DNA of 64,000 nt from Zantedeschia hybrid cultivar. Lineage: Eukaryota > Streptophyta > Magnoliopsida > Alismatales > Araceae. The notes under the pieces are model-generated. The model searched no databases. It saw nothing but the letters and a program-made list of their open reading frames with translations, and was not told the origin of the DNA. A program made the translations under genes and the position numbers. Below, one piece after another: positions 21,784 through 32,598 of the stretch. The DNA lies in NCBI GenBank assembly GCA_030544215.1, contig JARZZO010000013.1, positions 47,821,196 through 47,885,195 on the forward strand. Reading direction: 5' to 3'. Position 1 is the stretch's first letter. Each line of letters begins with the position of its first letter.

Positions 21784-24700
21784 TCAGATTGGTAAAGGCT
21801 CCTCCGTCAGAATTCCTCCCATTTCCATCCTCCAAGATTTATCGACCAAAGTAGATAATTCCCTGACACAGCAATGATACATTTACTAAAATCCATCTGC
21901 GGATAGAATAAGAGATGGCATACAAGCATGAAAATGTGAAGACCATGCTGGTATAAGATGCATTGACCAAAGTGGATAATTCACCGATGAAACAAAGAGA
22001 CATCTATTAGATCCACTTGCAAAGTGAAATAAGATAGCATACAAGCATGAAAATGCGAATGATATGTCAATAAGTGTTCAACTCTGGCCAAAATCTTTTT
22101 GACCATTGATTCGGATTTGATTCCAGTTATCTGCGATGCTTGTTCCAAAAAGATTCCAGCTTTGATACCCACATGATCGGCAGTAGCATCAGATCCACTT
22201 ATGGTCAACAATTCACTCTTTTCTTTGTGGTTTTTTTTTTTTTTAACGGGTTAGGGGGGGGTTGTTGTTGGGGGTTGGAAGGGTTCCATGGGTGGGGAAG
22301 GTTGGAGGTAAAAATCAGAGTGCCAAGGAAGGAATCAAGGAGATTTGTTTCTATCTCATAGAATCTTTTCTAATATTATGAGAAGGAAACAAAAAGTAGG
22401 TAACATGTATCCCAGTGTAACAAACAGGCTACAACCTGCTTCTGGAAGGGTGGCCAGGATCTCCCAGAGAGGTGTGAGACTTTCCTCCCATTCATGAGAA
22501 GAAAATGAATGCAGGGACCAATATAAATAGCTTCATATGGTTACCTGAAAATGTGATCAAGATGAAATATTGTATATGCAAAATGATCTAAAGCACTGTT
22601 AGAAAGACAACACACACAGATGATGATCCAAAGCACTGTCAGAAAGAGAACACACACAGACGAACAGCAAACTATGCTTCCCTCTTTTCTTAGAGGAAGT
22701 TTTCTTACTTTAAGTCATGGCTGACAACGAGTACGGTAACTTCATTCTTTAGACGCTTTAGCAGCTTTGCGATGTCAGCTCGGGCTTTCCAATCTAAAGT
22801 CAGTGATTATCAAAAAAACGTATAAGAAAGTGATCAAACAATACATCCTAAACTTTGCAAAAATAAGAACAAGAAATGAAGCATGATTCTTAATAGAATC
22901 ATGATTAAGAACTAAGAAAAAAAAATCAGAGTACTTGATCTGTAGCCAAAAACAGTTTGCATATGAGAAACGAGCCATTTGAAATCCAATATGCACATTG
23001 ATAAGCAGTATGAATAAACTCTTGAACTGGAAATTATTTAAAAAGAAAAGAAAAGTATGTGGACTGTGGTGAATCATATCATACCAAGACCAGCAAGAGG
23101 CTCATCTAGTAGCAACAAGTCTGGTGTTTGCACCTTTTCAAAAATACAAGGATCAAATACTTAGAGATTGCAGGTTCCATGAAGCTTTGGTACTAAGCAC
23201 ATTAAGCAAAGCGTGTGAATCTTTTGAAAGTGGATCTTACTAATTGAATTGCAAGTGCAAGACGCCGCTTGAAACCACCACTGAGGGCATGTGGATCTTC
23301 TTCAAGAGAGATCCCGTTTAATCCAACCTGAGTTAATATTTGCACACATCAAACAATGACTGTAAGTGTTTTAGTGGGAAAAAAATAACATGCCAGCTAA
23401 ATCTCAAAGGTCATTTCACCATATTATTGGGAAACCAATGATAAACAACAATAATGAATATCGTTTATCATGGTTTATCATGAATGGCGATAAGCACAAG
23501 TGCATTACGAGAAATTCACATACTGAATTAAAAGCCATTTGGAGTCTCATGGCTAGATCTTCTCTCAGAGCAATGTCTGCCTTCTGCCTTGGCCATCCAA
23601 ATGTGACTTCCTCGAGCACGGTATCTGCCAAGAAGTACCTAAAGCACAACATAAAGCAAGCATATAGCATATGAGTCTTCTGACAAAATAGAGAAATGAA
23701 ATAATAAAAAGTGAATCACAGTACAAAATAAGAGGCCATAACCTTAAATTCTAACCAAATTATGCTCAAAGGATGATTTTGTAACATAGATTGAGTTAGT
23801 GTTCGTATTGACTTCGGTCAATGTGTAATCTCTTTACTTTATCAATGAAATGTGACTAATGGTCACCTTAAAAAAAAAAACCTTACATTCTAACCAAAGT
23901 ATGCTCAAAGGATGATGGACATATATACAAAGAAAAGAAGCCACTGTGATATTTGAATAAGTTAACAAGGTGACAAGTGACAACAACTATCAAATTTCCA
24001 GAGGCTGTAGCATGCAAGTTATATCATCATGATTGCTTTCATTTTTTAATCCAAATCCCATTTCCAGCTCGAAAGACGGTACTCCTCTACCATTGAAGAA
24101 GTGTACATCAATGGTGGCGAGAGGAGAGGAGCCCATCATCAGGCCTCTCTGTCGAGCAGCAGAAGACAGTAAATTTTTCTGTCCAGGAATGCCAGTAAAT
24201 ATAGGCCACTGTTGGATTCCAAGAATGGACAGACACTAAAACTTTCTTAGGCCACTGTTGGCAATGCAACACTACGGAGCCAAGTCAGTGATAGGCTTCT
24301 CCCTAGGGAGCTCCAAAATCTATTAAATGACGAATACTTCAACCCACTGTTGGAAGTTCAATTTGCAGTGGCGAAGTATGATTGAAAACACAAATGCACC
24401 AGCAATGGGCACATTAACCCCACCACTGGAATTCTAAAATCCCAATGGTGGTGCATCCACCTCACCATTGGAATTCCCATATCCCAACAGGGGCATAAGG
24501 CTTCTGGGCCGACGGTGATGCTCCTGCAACCGATAAACTAAATGTTTAACATCAATGGGGCTTAAGGCCATCTTTTAGACTGAGGGCTATTACTGGCAGT
24601 CATGTTTGGTATCTATGCATTTTACAGAAACACCCTCGTTCAACTTGAATCACATCAATCCTTTTTAAAAAGCAAAAGTGATACATGCTGTACCTAAAAA

Positions 24701-26971
24701 CTTCACTGTGCCTCCATACGCTACTGCGCCGTTGCCACATCAACACACATGAACATTTCTTTTGTATTTACTGCACACCATTGCCACATCAATCCACATG
24801 AACATTTTTTTTTCATATTTACCGCGCTTCTTGTTTACCTTTCTTGTTGATTAAGCTTTGTGGTACATTGTTATTCTTAGAGCATCATTAAACATATACA
24901 AATCAAGGATTTCTCCTGCCACTGAGATCCCATAAATACTGCTTTATGAGTTGGGGGTGGGGGATATAAAATTAAAAGAACTTGGAAATAGTTGTGCATA
25001 ATCAAATGCAACTAAGAAAGTAGACATGATAAATATACAAAAATCAAACCCCAACTTAACTTCCAATAAAATTAAAAAGAAATGCATTCTACACATTAAA
25101 ATACAATGAAGAGACGACTAATAAGCCAATTTTCTTAAATGTCAAAAGCTAGCATTTTGCACCTTTCAGGAAACTGAAACACAATCCCAACCCTTTCAGG
25201 AGACAGCACTTCAGGTGGTTGAATTGGCTTGCCATCATTTCCATATCTCTGGACGGAAATGGATCCTGATGTCGGTTTGGACAATCCAGCAAGAAGCTGC
25301 AAAAATTGTTGAAATAAACATGATACACATGTATCAAGCAAGTGGCACTATCCTATCCTGGATACCCATTTAAATGCCAGTCTAGAAGCAACCTGTAAGA
25401 GGGTCGTTTTCCCACTTCCGCTTTGTCCAAATATTACGCCAAAACTGCAAGAACAAGACCAAGGTTATCCATGGATGCTGACTCTACTTTGATGATGCCA
25501 AACTGGAAAAAATGAAGACATTGCAAACAATTTTTGACCAACTATAGATGCAAATCAAAAGGCTCTCCACTCTTACCTTCTCTCAGGAAGTGAAAAAGTA
25601 ACTTCATTCAAAAGGCTGTGCTCCATTCCAGGAGGGCGATAGGTAACCCTCCTCACCTTAGACAAATGAACTGCAGTGTTACAAAATGAGCAATGTTTTA
25701 ACAAATTTGACAAGGATATAGATGAAAGGAGACAGCACCTTTAGGCAGCATTTGGAAATTCTTTATGGGTCAAAAGTCCACTGATTGGAATCTTGACAAA
25801 TCATCATCAATTTAACTGTGATAGATGATCTAAAGTCTAGCTTTGAATTGTAGAATCTTTTGATAATAACAGCATAACTTTGAAAGATCCCATAATCTAT
25901 TAAAGGATGAATTTTCTGGAATCTACCTGGATTATGGCTGCGTTAAAAGGACCGCAGATACTTCTGATGCTAACATTTATCTATAACGGCTATTTGTCCG
26001 TGCAACTGGGTTAACGTGTGCACGTAAAGAAGAACCAAAAGAAAATCTGTTTTTCTTCTCCAATGATTCCAGGGATTCTCAAAATCATCTAGAAACATTG
26101 TACAGTCAAAATTGATAAGGAATCAACTTTTTCAAACTTTCTTCCAAGTGTTTCCCTAGAGAGGAAAAGACTAACCACATTTTAGTCATATCGTTAGAAA
26201 AAGTGACCAGGCATATAAACTAAAATCCTCCCTTGTATTAACAGTACGGTTCAATTTTAACCAGTATAGTCTCTCACAAAAAAATCATGCACATCATATC
26301 TTCACAACCATACACCTAAAACTTCCCGGACAAATGAATGACACGCACCGGCCAAACCATTCTTTCCCATGGTGAAAAATGGAATCACGCCCCTCAAAGA
26401 AAAGGCCAAAAAAAAAGCCAAAAAGGAGAACTGGGGAAACATAACCTAGGGCAAAAATGTATTCCAACCCGCATCACATTCCCCACTCATTCCATACGAA
26501 GATTTCCTAAAGCCCTAGGTCAGCATATTGATCACTATAGCAACACCCCTCCCCCCCCCAAACCTCCAAAAAAAAAAAACCTACAACCCACAAGCTTCTA
26601 TCATTCAAACATGAACCACTAGTCAAAGATTTGCCACAACCTCCGGGAGAGAAAACGCAAACGCATTCCCCAGGGTTTTCCGACGCGATGTAGAATTGAA
26701 GGTAACAACGATTAACAAGTTGCAATGCTACTTGGGAGATGAAGTTGCCACTTATTTAAGGGTAAAAAAACATAAAAAAGAGAAGGAAACGAAGTGCTCT
26801 TACTTCGAAGCAGGAGTGCTCGGACGAAACCCTCGGCGGCGCCGCTCCCGGGCGAGGTTTCCGGTGGAATCCGACATGGTGGGGGGGCGGGAGGAGGCGC
26901 CAGGGCTTCGGCGACGGTGACGTCGGCAGCCCTAGCCTTGGCGCAGACGACGGCGCCGACGTCGCCTTCAT
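21784..26971 (-). CDS. ABCI11: Plastid ABC transporter I family ATPase (ABCI11/NAP14 type)
   Basis: Nine exons on the minus strand: 26971-26804, 25656-25577, 25444-25393, 25296-25163, 23638-23524, 23327-23241, 23133-23085, 22793-22709, 21862-21784. All have GT..AG junctions and compatible phases, and together give 282 residues, near the known length of this family. The N-terminus MKATSAPSSAPRLG is Ser/Pro/Ala-rich like a plastid transit peptide. The ATPase follows: HSCFEVR (about 51-58), Walker A GQSGSGKTT (89-97), Q-loop VFQFPER (139-145), TFGWPRQK, signature ALSGGFKRR (about 197-205), Walker B LLLLDEP (218-224), D-loop LAGLD, and switch His in SHD (254). All catalytic motifs are intact. It is a soluble nucleotide-binding subunit without membrane segments. 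Plant NAP14-type proteins act at the plastid envelope and have been linked to metal homeostasis; the partner permease is not in this window. Confidence 0.93.
21843..22050. repeat. Duplication of the ABCI11 exon 9 acceptor region (period 121 bp)
   Basis: GACCAAAGTAGATAATTCCC at 21843, which covers the start of exon 9, recurs as GACCAAAGTGGATAATTCAC at 21964. GCATACAAGCATGAAAATG recurs at 21917 and 22038. The upstream copy lies inside the last intron and is a decoy of the true acceptor region. Confidence 0.88.
22585..22664 (+). repeat. Two-copy 40-bp tandem repeat in ABCI11 intron 8
   Basis: GATCTAAAGCACTGTTAGAA and GATCCAAAGCACTGTCAGAA begin 40 bp apart, each followed by ACACACACAGA. Confidence 0.88.
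23740..23916 (+). mobile_element. Short LINE-like insertion with poly(A) and 38-bp flanking repeats
   Basis: About 101 bp (23778-23878) ending in a 12-A tail are flanked by 38-bp direct repeats (23740-23777 and 23879-23916; two mismatches). The insert ends TTTATCAATGAAATG... followed by poly(A), like the 3' end of plant L1-type elements. It looks like a heavily 5'-truncated LINE in ABCI11 intron 4, on the strand opposite to the gene. The duplicated flank is unusually long for target-primed reverse transcription. Confidence 0.7.
24060..24560. repeat. CACTG-motif-rich patch in ABCI11 intron 4
   Basis: GCCACTGTTGG, CCCACTGTTGGAA, CACCACTGGAATTC and CACCATTGGAATTCC recur within about 500 bp. Clustered CACTG-containing motifs can be subterminal repeats of CACTA elements, but I see no ends or transposase. 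Tentative. Confidence 0.3.
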
Positions 26972-26976
26972 CCTCT

Positions 26977-27004
26977 CCCTTCTCTCTCTCTCTCTCTCTC
27001 TCTC
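26977..27004. repeat. (CT)n tract in the ABCI11 5' leader
   Basis: Immediately upstream of the ABCI11 ATG; on the transcribed strand it is a GA repeat. Confidence 0.95.
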
Positions 27005-27157
27005 TACCCGCCACCGCCGTCGTACCCGAGCGCGCTTTTTTTGGGTTCGCAGCCGCGGCGAGATGGGGTGTGCTACTGGCGGAGAAGACCGGTTTGGCTG
27101 ACCTTTGAAACAGGAGCTCGCTAACCCCGCCTTCTTATTGGTAGGAATTGATGTTGA

Positions 27158-27165
27158 TGACGTCA
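27158..27165. promoter_or_regulatory. TGACGTCA palindrome upstream of ABCI11
   Basis: A perfect ACGT-core bZIP (TGA/C-box type) site 187 bp upstream of the ABCI11 start codon, in the space between the divergent ABCI11 and PPR genes. Binding is inferred from the motif alone. Confidence 0.5.
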
Positions 27166-27185
27166 TATAGGAGAGCCACCGCATT

Positions 27186-28660
27186 TTTTGTAGATATACT
27201 CTTTTAAACTATAATAGTCCTGACTCTCACATGTTGCTGCAAATACCTTCACTTCTTCAAAAAAAGTTTTCACATATGCTTAAGAAATATTTTTGCATAT
27301 ATATGTATACAGGTATGTACATATATCTATCTATCTATTTCACTGGAATTTTGCATATATACCTTAACTTCACCAGAACAAAGGGAATCAGTTGGAGTTC
27401 AAGACATTTTGATGAAAAGGTATAATTGCAATAAACATGTTGGGAGTATTTATAATAACATATGAGTCAATAATATACATAATAATACAATAATTTATAA
27501 AAATATATATGTAAAAAAACTCCTGTTTTTTATTGGTCGATAGAGTCCTAACTCTTTGTGTCTTACGTTACTGTCCAACACTATCATATTAAGTGCTGCA
27601 TTTCTAAAGTAAATGAAAACTGTGAGAGTAACCTTCTAGGGAATTGTTGTGAGAAGATTTATATTCTATAACAATGTTAATAAAAGATGGCAAGATATCC
27701 TTCATTTTTAAGTATTAACATAAATTCTCTATCTCCCCTTCCTCATCCCTCCCTTCTCTCCTCGTCCCTTAGAAGCCTACCCCTTGCTTGCACCATTAGA
27801 GCCTCTCCTCCAATCCATGTGAGGGTGCCTTTTCTCCTTATTGCCATTAGAGGAGGAGAAAGGAGAGGATGGGCACCATTTCGAAGGGATGACTGGTATG
27901 GCACCACCTTCGGCATAAGGTAGATTTGTAATCATGTCCATTATGTTATCTGTTAGAAAAATTATTCATTAACTAGACTATAAACTAAAAGACAGTCAAA
28001 TAATCGTATTCTTAGCATACCATGCATGTTTCTTTAGAAGAAATATATGTCCGTTACTTTATCTACTATACATGTCGATTCAAAAAGATTTTACATTAAC
28101 TGACTTATAAACTAATAATCAGTCAAATAATTGAATTATTGATAACCATTTGCATCCTTAGAGGCATCAGAGAGTGAAGAGGACGAAGCTTAACTCCGTT
28201 CAGACTTATTTGTTCGTTTCTTGACAAGTCAAAATTTTCTTGGATTTGGATTACTTGGTATTTAACGAATTGAGTTCTATCTCGTTCAAAAAAGTTTGGG
28301 TCATTTTTCTGAACAAAAAAAAAGTTTGGGTCATTTGACTGGGGAGCTTAATTCAAGGTTAAGTATTGAATAATCTTACTTGGGTAGGATAATTTTAATT
28401 TTATCTCTCTTATATGTTAGATTTTTAAAATATCATTGTTTAACTACATATTATCATATATACCCTTACAAAATAACATGTCAGTGGTACATCAAATCTG
28501 CCATCGTTACAATAATTTTGTAATATTATACATGCTACGAAGATATGAAGGACGATATATAAATTAGTATAGCATTTTGAAATTTACTATATAAGAGTGG
28601 CTAATATGAAATTTAACATATCAAATTGCCACAGCGCGTGAGCGACCCTGCTACGATGCC
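27186..28660. other. AT-rich spacer between divergent ABCI11 and PPR genes
   Basis: About 1.5 kb with short TATC/TA-rich simple repeats (around 27300-27340). The short blocks ATTAACTAGACTATAAACTAA and ATTAACTGACTTATAAACTAA at 27967 and 28092 repeat with their flanks (TCAAATAATCG/TCAAATAATTG). No gene recognised. Confidence 0.5.
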
Positions 28661-28723
28661 CCTTCGAGCTCACACCAGGGAGCGGAGGACCCCCCGCGAG
28701 CTCCCCGCCATAGCCGCAGCTCC

Positions 28724-30589
28724 ATGAGCTCTTCCTCGCTACGGACCATCCTTTCCAAACCCTCTAACCCCATCTCCTTCCTGGACACCTCCGCCACCCT
28801 CGCGGAGCTTAAACAGGTCCACGCTCACCTCCTCGTTGGCGGCCTCCTCGACGACCCCCGCCTCCTAGGCAAGCTCGTCGCCGCGCTCGCGCTCTCCCGG
28901 GACGCCCCCGGCGCCCTCGCCCACGCCGAGCAGGTCCTTTCCCGATCCCCCCATGACCCCACCACCTTCGCCTTCAACTCCCTCATCAGGGTCTACTCCA
29001 AGAGCCCCACGCCGCATCTGGGCTTCCAGTTCTACCGCCGTATCCTTCGCTCTGGTCACCTGTCGCCAGACAACTACACCTTCACCTTCCTGGTGCGCTC
29101 CTGCGCGCAGATGACGGCCGTGGAGACCGGCGCGGCCGTTCATGGCGCCGCGTTGAAACGCGGGTTCGCCGGGGACGCCCACGTCCAGAGCGGGCTTATC
29201 CACATGTACGCCTTGCTGGGCATGCCCGGGTGCTTCCGGAGGGTGTACGAGGAGGTTAAAGACCCTGACTTGGTGTCCCAGACGGCGATGGTGGCGGCGT
29301 GCGCGAGGTGCCGGGAGATTGACCTTGCGCGGGAGCTGTTCAACGGAATGCCCAGCAGGGACTCGGTCGCCTGGAATGCGATGATCGCGGGTTATGAGCA
29401 TCTGGGTCGGGCGAGGGAGGCACTGCGAATGTTCCATCTGATGCAGTTGGAGGGCATGAAAGTGGGTGAGGCAACAATGGTCTCGGTGCTGTCAGCTTGT
29501 GCCCACATGGGTGCTTTGGACCAGGGCAGATGGGCTCATGTTTACATAGAGAAGAACAGGCTCTGCATGACTGTCACACTGGGCACTGCACTTGTGGACA
29601 TGTATGCAAAATGTGGTGACGTGAAGAGAGCTATGGAGGTGTTCTGGAGGATGAGGGAAAAGAATGTCTACACATGGAGTACTGCGATGAACGGGCTGAC
29701 AATGAATGGGGCCGGGGAAAGCTGCCTAGAGCTTTTCAGGCTTATGCAGGAAGCAGGGGTGTCACCGAATGAAGTCACGTTTGTGTCTGTGCTCCGTGGA
29801 TGTAGCGTGGCTGGGTTGGTGGATAAGGGCTGTGAGTACTTCGATATGATGGGAAGCATTTACAGGATAGAACCTTGGCCTGAGCATTATGGATGCATGG
29901 TCGACTTGTATGGTCGAGCTGGGCGGTTGGATGATGCAATTAGTTTTATTCACGCAATGCCAATTGAACCCCATGTTGGTGCCTGGGGTGCTTTGCTTAA
30001 CGCATGCCGGATTTACAAGAACACACAATTGGGTGAGTATGCATTGAGTAAGGTTGTGGAACTAGAATCGAGGAATGATGGTGCATATGTGCTCTTGTCT
30101 AACATTTATGCTGACTCCAGGAACTGGGGTGCGGTCAATAATGTGAGACAGCTGATGAAGGCTAAGGGAGTGAAGAAGGAACCGGGATGTAGTGCCATAG
30201 AAGTTGGTGGTGAGGTGCATGAGTTCTTTGTAGGGGATAAATCTCATCCTAGGTATGCAGACATCGAGGTGATGCTGGGAGAAATTTCAAGGAGGTTGAG
30301 GTTGGCAGGATTTGTGGCCACCACTAACCAAGTGCTCTTTGACATAGAGGAAGAGGAGAAGGAGGATGCCTTGTGTTGGCACAGTGAGAAGTTGGCCATC
30401 GCCTTTGGGCTTATCAGCTTGCAGGAAGGTGTAACAATCAGGATTGTGAAGAACCTTCGTGTTTGCCATGACTGCCATGATGCTACTAAGTTCATATCCA
30501 AGGTCTTCAACAGGGAGATTGTTGTGAGAGATAGGAATAGATTCCATCATTTTTGTGATGGAAAGTGCTCTTGTATGGATTACTGGTGA
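28724..30589 (+). CDS. DYW-class pentatricopeptide repeat protein (organelle RNA editing factor type)
   Basis: Intronless, 621 residues, as usual for plant PPR-DYW genes. Tandem PLS-type PPR units run from about residue 80 to 430, for example FNSLIRVYSKSP, TAMVAACARCREIDLARELF, NAMIAGYEHLGRAREALRMF, TALVDMYAKCGDVKRAMEVF and YGCMVDLYGRAGRLDDAISF. Then come E (GAWGALLNACRIYKN) and E+ (PGCSAIEVGGEVHEFFVGD) motifs and a complete DYW deaminase-like domain. That domain has HSEKLA (active-site H and E), RVCHDCH (zinc-binding C-x2-C), and a CSCMDYW C-terminus. Such proteins bind organelle transcripts base by base and take part in C-to-U editing. The N-terminus is Ser-rich (MSSSSLRTILSKPS) and could be an organelle presequence. 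The PPR units look somewhat shortened, so the exact target cannot be read here. GC is much higher in the 5' third than in the 3' half. Confidence 0.96.
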   Translation: MSSSSLRTILSKPSNPISFLDTSATLAELKQVHAHLLVGGLLDDPRLLGKLVAALALSRDAPGALAHAEQVLSRSPHDPTTFAFNSLIRVYSKSPTPHLGFQFYRRILRSGHLSPDNYTFTFLVRSCAQMTAVETGAAVHGAALKRGFAGDAHVQSGLIHMYALLGMPGCFRRVYEEVKDPDLVSQTAMVAACARCREIDLARELFNGMPSRDSVAWNAMIAGYEHLGRAREALRMFHLMQLEGMKVGEATMVSVLSACAHMGALDQGRWAHVYIEKNRLCMTVTLGTALVDMYAKCGDVKRAMEVFWRMREKNVYTWSTAMNGLTMNGAGESCLELFRLMQEAGVSPNEVTFVSVLRGCSVAGLVDKGCEYFDMMGSIYRIEPWPEHYGCMVDLYGRAGRLDDAISFIHAMPIEPHVGAWGALLNACRIYKNTQLGEYALSKVVELESRNDGAYVLLSNIYADSRNWGAVNNVRQLMKAKGVKKEPGCSAIEVGGEVHEFFVGDKSHPRYADIEVMLGEISRRLRLAGFVATTNQVLFDIEEEEKEDALCWHSEKLAIAFGLISLQEGVTIRIVKNLRVCHDCHDATKFISKVFNREIVVRDRNRFHHFCDGKCSCMDYW

Positions 30590-30691
30590 TGCTTATGCAT
30601 TTATATATTTAATTCTTTAACCAAGTCATCTTGAAATTTTTATTTCTTCATGATAATTGGATGGAGTAAATTTATGGATGGTGCAAAAATG

Positions 30692-30992
30692 GATGGACAT
30701 TACATGAGGAGCATAACCATAAGCTCTTTGGCAAGTTTCCCCTCCTTTGTTCTGATGGCATACTACATTGGACCAAACTCTGAATTCACAGATGGACATT
30801 ACATGAGGATCATAACCATAAGCTCTTTGGCAAGTTTCCCCTCCTTTGTTCTGATGGCATACTACATTGGACCAAACTCTATGAATTCACAGATGGACAT
30901 TACATGAGGATCATAACCATAAGCTCTTTGGCAAGTTTCCCCTCCTTTGTTCTGATGGCATACTACATTGGACCAAACTCCATGAATTCACA
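30692..30992 (+). repeat. Three-copy ~100-bp tandem repeat just 3' of the PPR gene
   Basis: Units begin GATGGACATTACATGAGGA at 30692, 30791 and 30892 (99, 101 and 101 bp) and are nearly identical. The array begins about 100 bp after the stop codon, so it probably lies in the 3' untranslated region. The first copy differs at the GAGC/GATC position and lacks two bases before GAATTC. Confidence 0.95.
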
Positions 30993-32598
30993 ACTTCGTT
31001 TTCTCTCCTGGTATATAAAAGTGGTCATTTGTTTTTATCAATAGGAGACCTTAATTTCATTTAATGCTTGTGTCATGTTATTCATGCATCTACATGAATG
31101 AAATATCATGTGCTTCTGATATTCATGTTAAAGCACAGATCATACTTGAATGAATGTCTTTATACATGACTAAAATGACATGGTGTTTGTTCTTTTAATG
31201 TGTGAAGTAATTCTTCTCTATTCAAGACTTTGACGTTTGAAAATTTTGTGGTTCAGTGTGTTTGACAGAACCCTGGTGATTGGAAGTGGCAAAGGACTGG
31301 TATGGAGAATCACAGACCTTGGTAGAACAAGATGTTTGCATGGAGCTAGCAACGACAGATATATAAGTCCCAGTTCTCCTATTTGGTCAGTGTCTAAGGA
31401 AAGATCTTTAGATCAGTTTCTTTCAAATGTTTTCTATGTCGAATATGAAACTAGGAATATTCTTAGTAGAACATCTCTGACACAGGATTCTGGCTTATAT
31501 GTATGCTTTGCTTCTCTTTGAATAAGTATCTTCCATGTTTTGCTTCAGTTTGATTAGGGGCATCCTCAGCATAAACAGGGTAAATTACAAAGGCTGCCGA
31601 GCTCTTCACTTGGAATGATAATTAGTCCACTTCAAACAATGAGGCCACATCTCAGAGATTAGTATAGTATTTCGCAAAATGTATAAAACTCAAATTGGTT
31701 CTAGGGGAGGATCACACTAGGGACATTCCACCTCTTTGTTATCAGCTTCCTGTTACATTGTTAATTCAATTATTTTATTTGCAGCATTGGAAGGGACAGT
31801 ATGTCTTTACTTGGGAATCAAAACTCCATTGCATCATCCAGTGCCCTTTCTATGTGTTCTGTGTTCAAACCCTTTACATCTCTTTGGCATGCTGCCCATC
31901 TGGCACCTGTCAATTTTCCATCTACTTGGTGGTGGTGTCATGAGCTCGCTCAAGAGTGTGCTTCTTACCTTCTCAATATAGAGATTTCAGGAATAACCTT
32001 TATATATATCCTCTCTACATCTGAACAGCATTTGTTTGTTTGATAATGCTAAAGTCTTGCCATTGAGTGATTAACTTCATGGGGGAACAAGTGGGTTCTC
32101 TTTTATTTTATTTGAAGTAATAAACATCTAATCAATTTGTCAAATGAACTGGAATGCTCAGACCTCTTACCTCTTCAGAGATTAGTACTATTTCAGTATA
32201 TCAATCTTGAGCAAATATTTTAAGCTCTCCTTGTTCTATAAGTACACACAAATGCGTCTGCAGTGGGTTTTTTTTCCTCAATAGAATGATGACCGGATGT
32301 TAATCACACTGGTCCTATTGATGAACATTCAGCCAAGAGGATCAATATAAATGCCCATGCCCACTGTGGAGATAACATGGGCAGACATCTCTATAAGATC
32401 TTCACATGCTTATACATTACACAACAAGCCAAGCGTCACACAGGCCACACAAATTGTGAAATAAAAAAGTACTGTCCTTTCTTGCCTTTCTTATTCATCT
32501 GTACTCATATAGTGTAGTCCTCGGAAGCTACTATAAGTTGCAAGGCAAAAGCCACATCAGCGGTGGGAAGAAGTGTGGGGTACTCTTCTCAGGTGCTC
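30993..32598. other. Convergent 3' spacer between PPR and LAZY1-like genes
   Basis: No gene recognised. Several short plus-strand open frames at 31.2-32.0 kb lack recognisable motifs and clear splice sites; they may be untranslated or spacer sequence. Confidence 0.45.

Noticed and set aside
28865..29437. 190-residue minus-strand frame inside the PPR gene
   Set aside because: Antisense shadow of the GC-rich 5' part of the PPR coding sequence.
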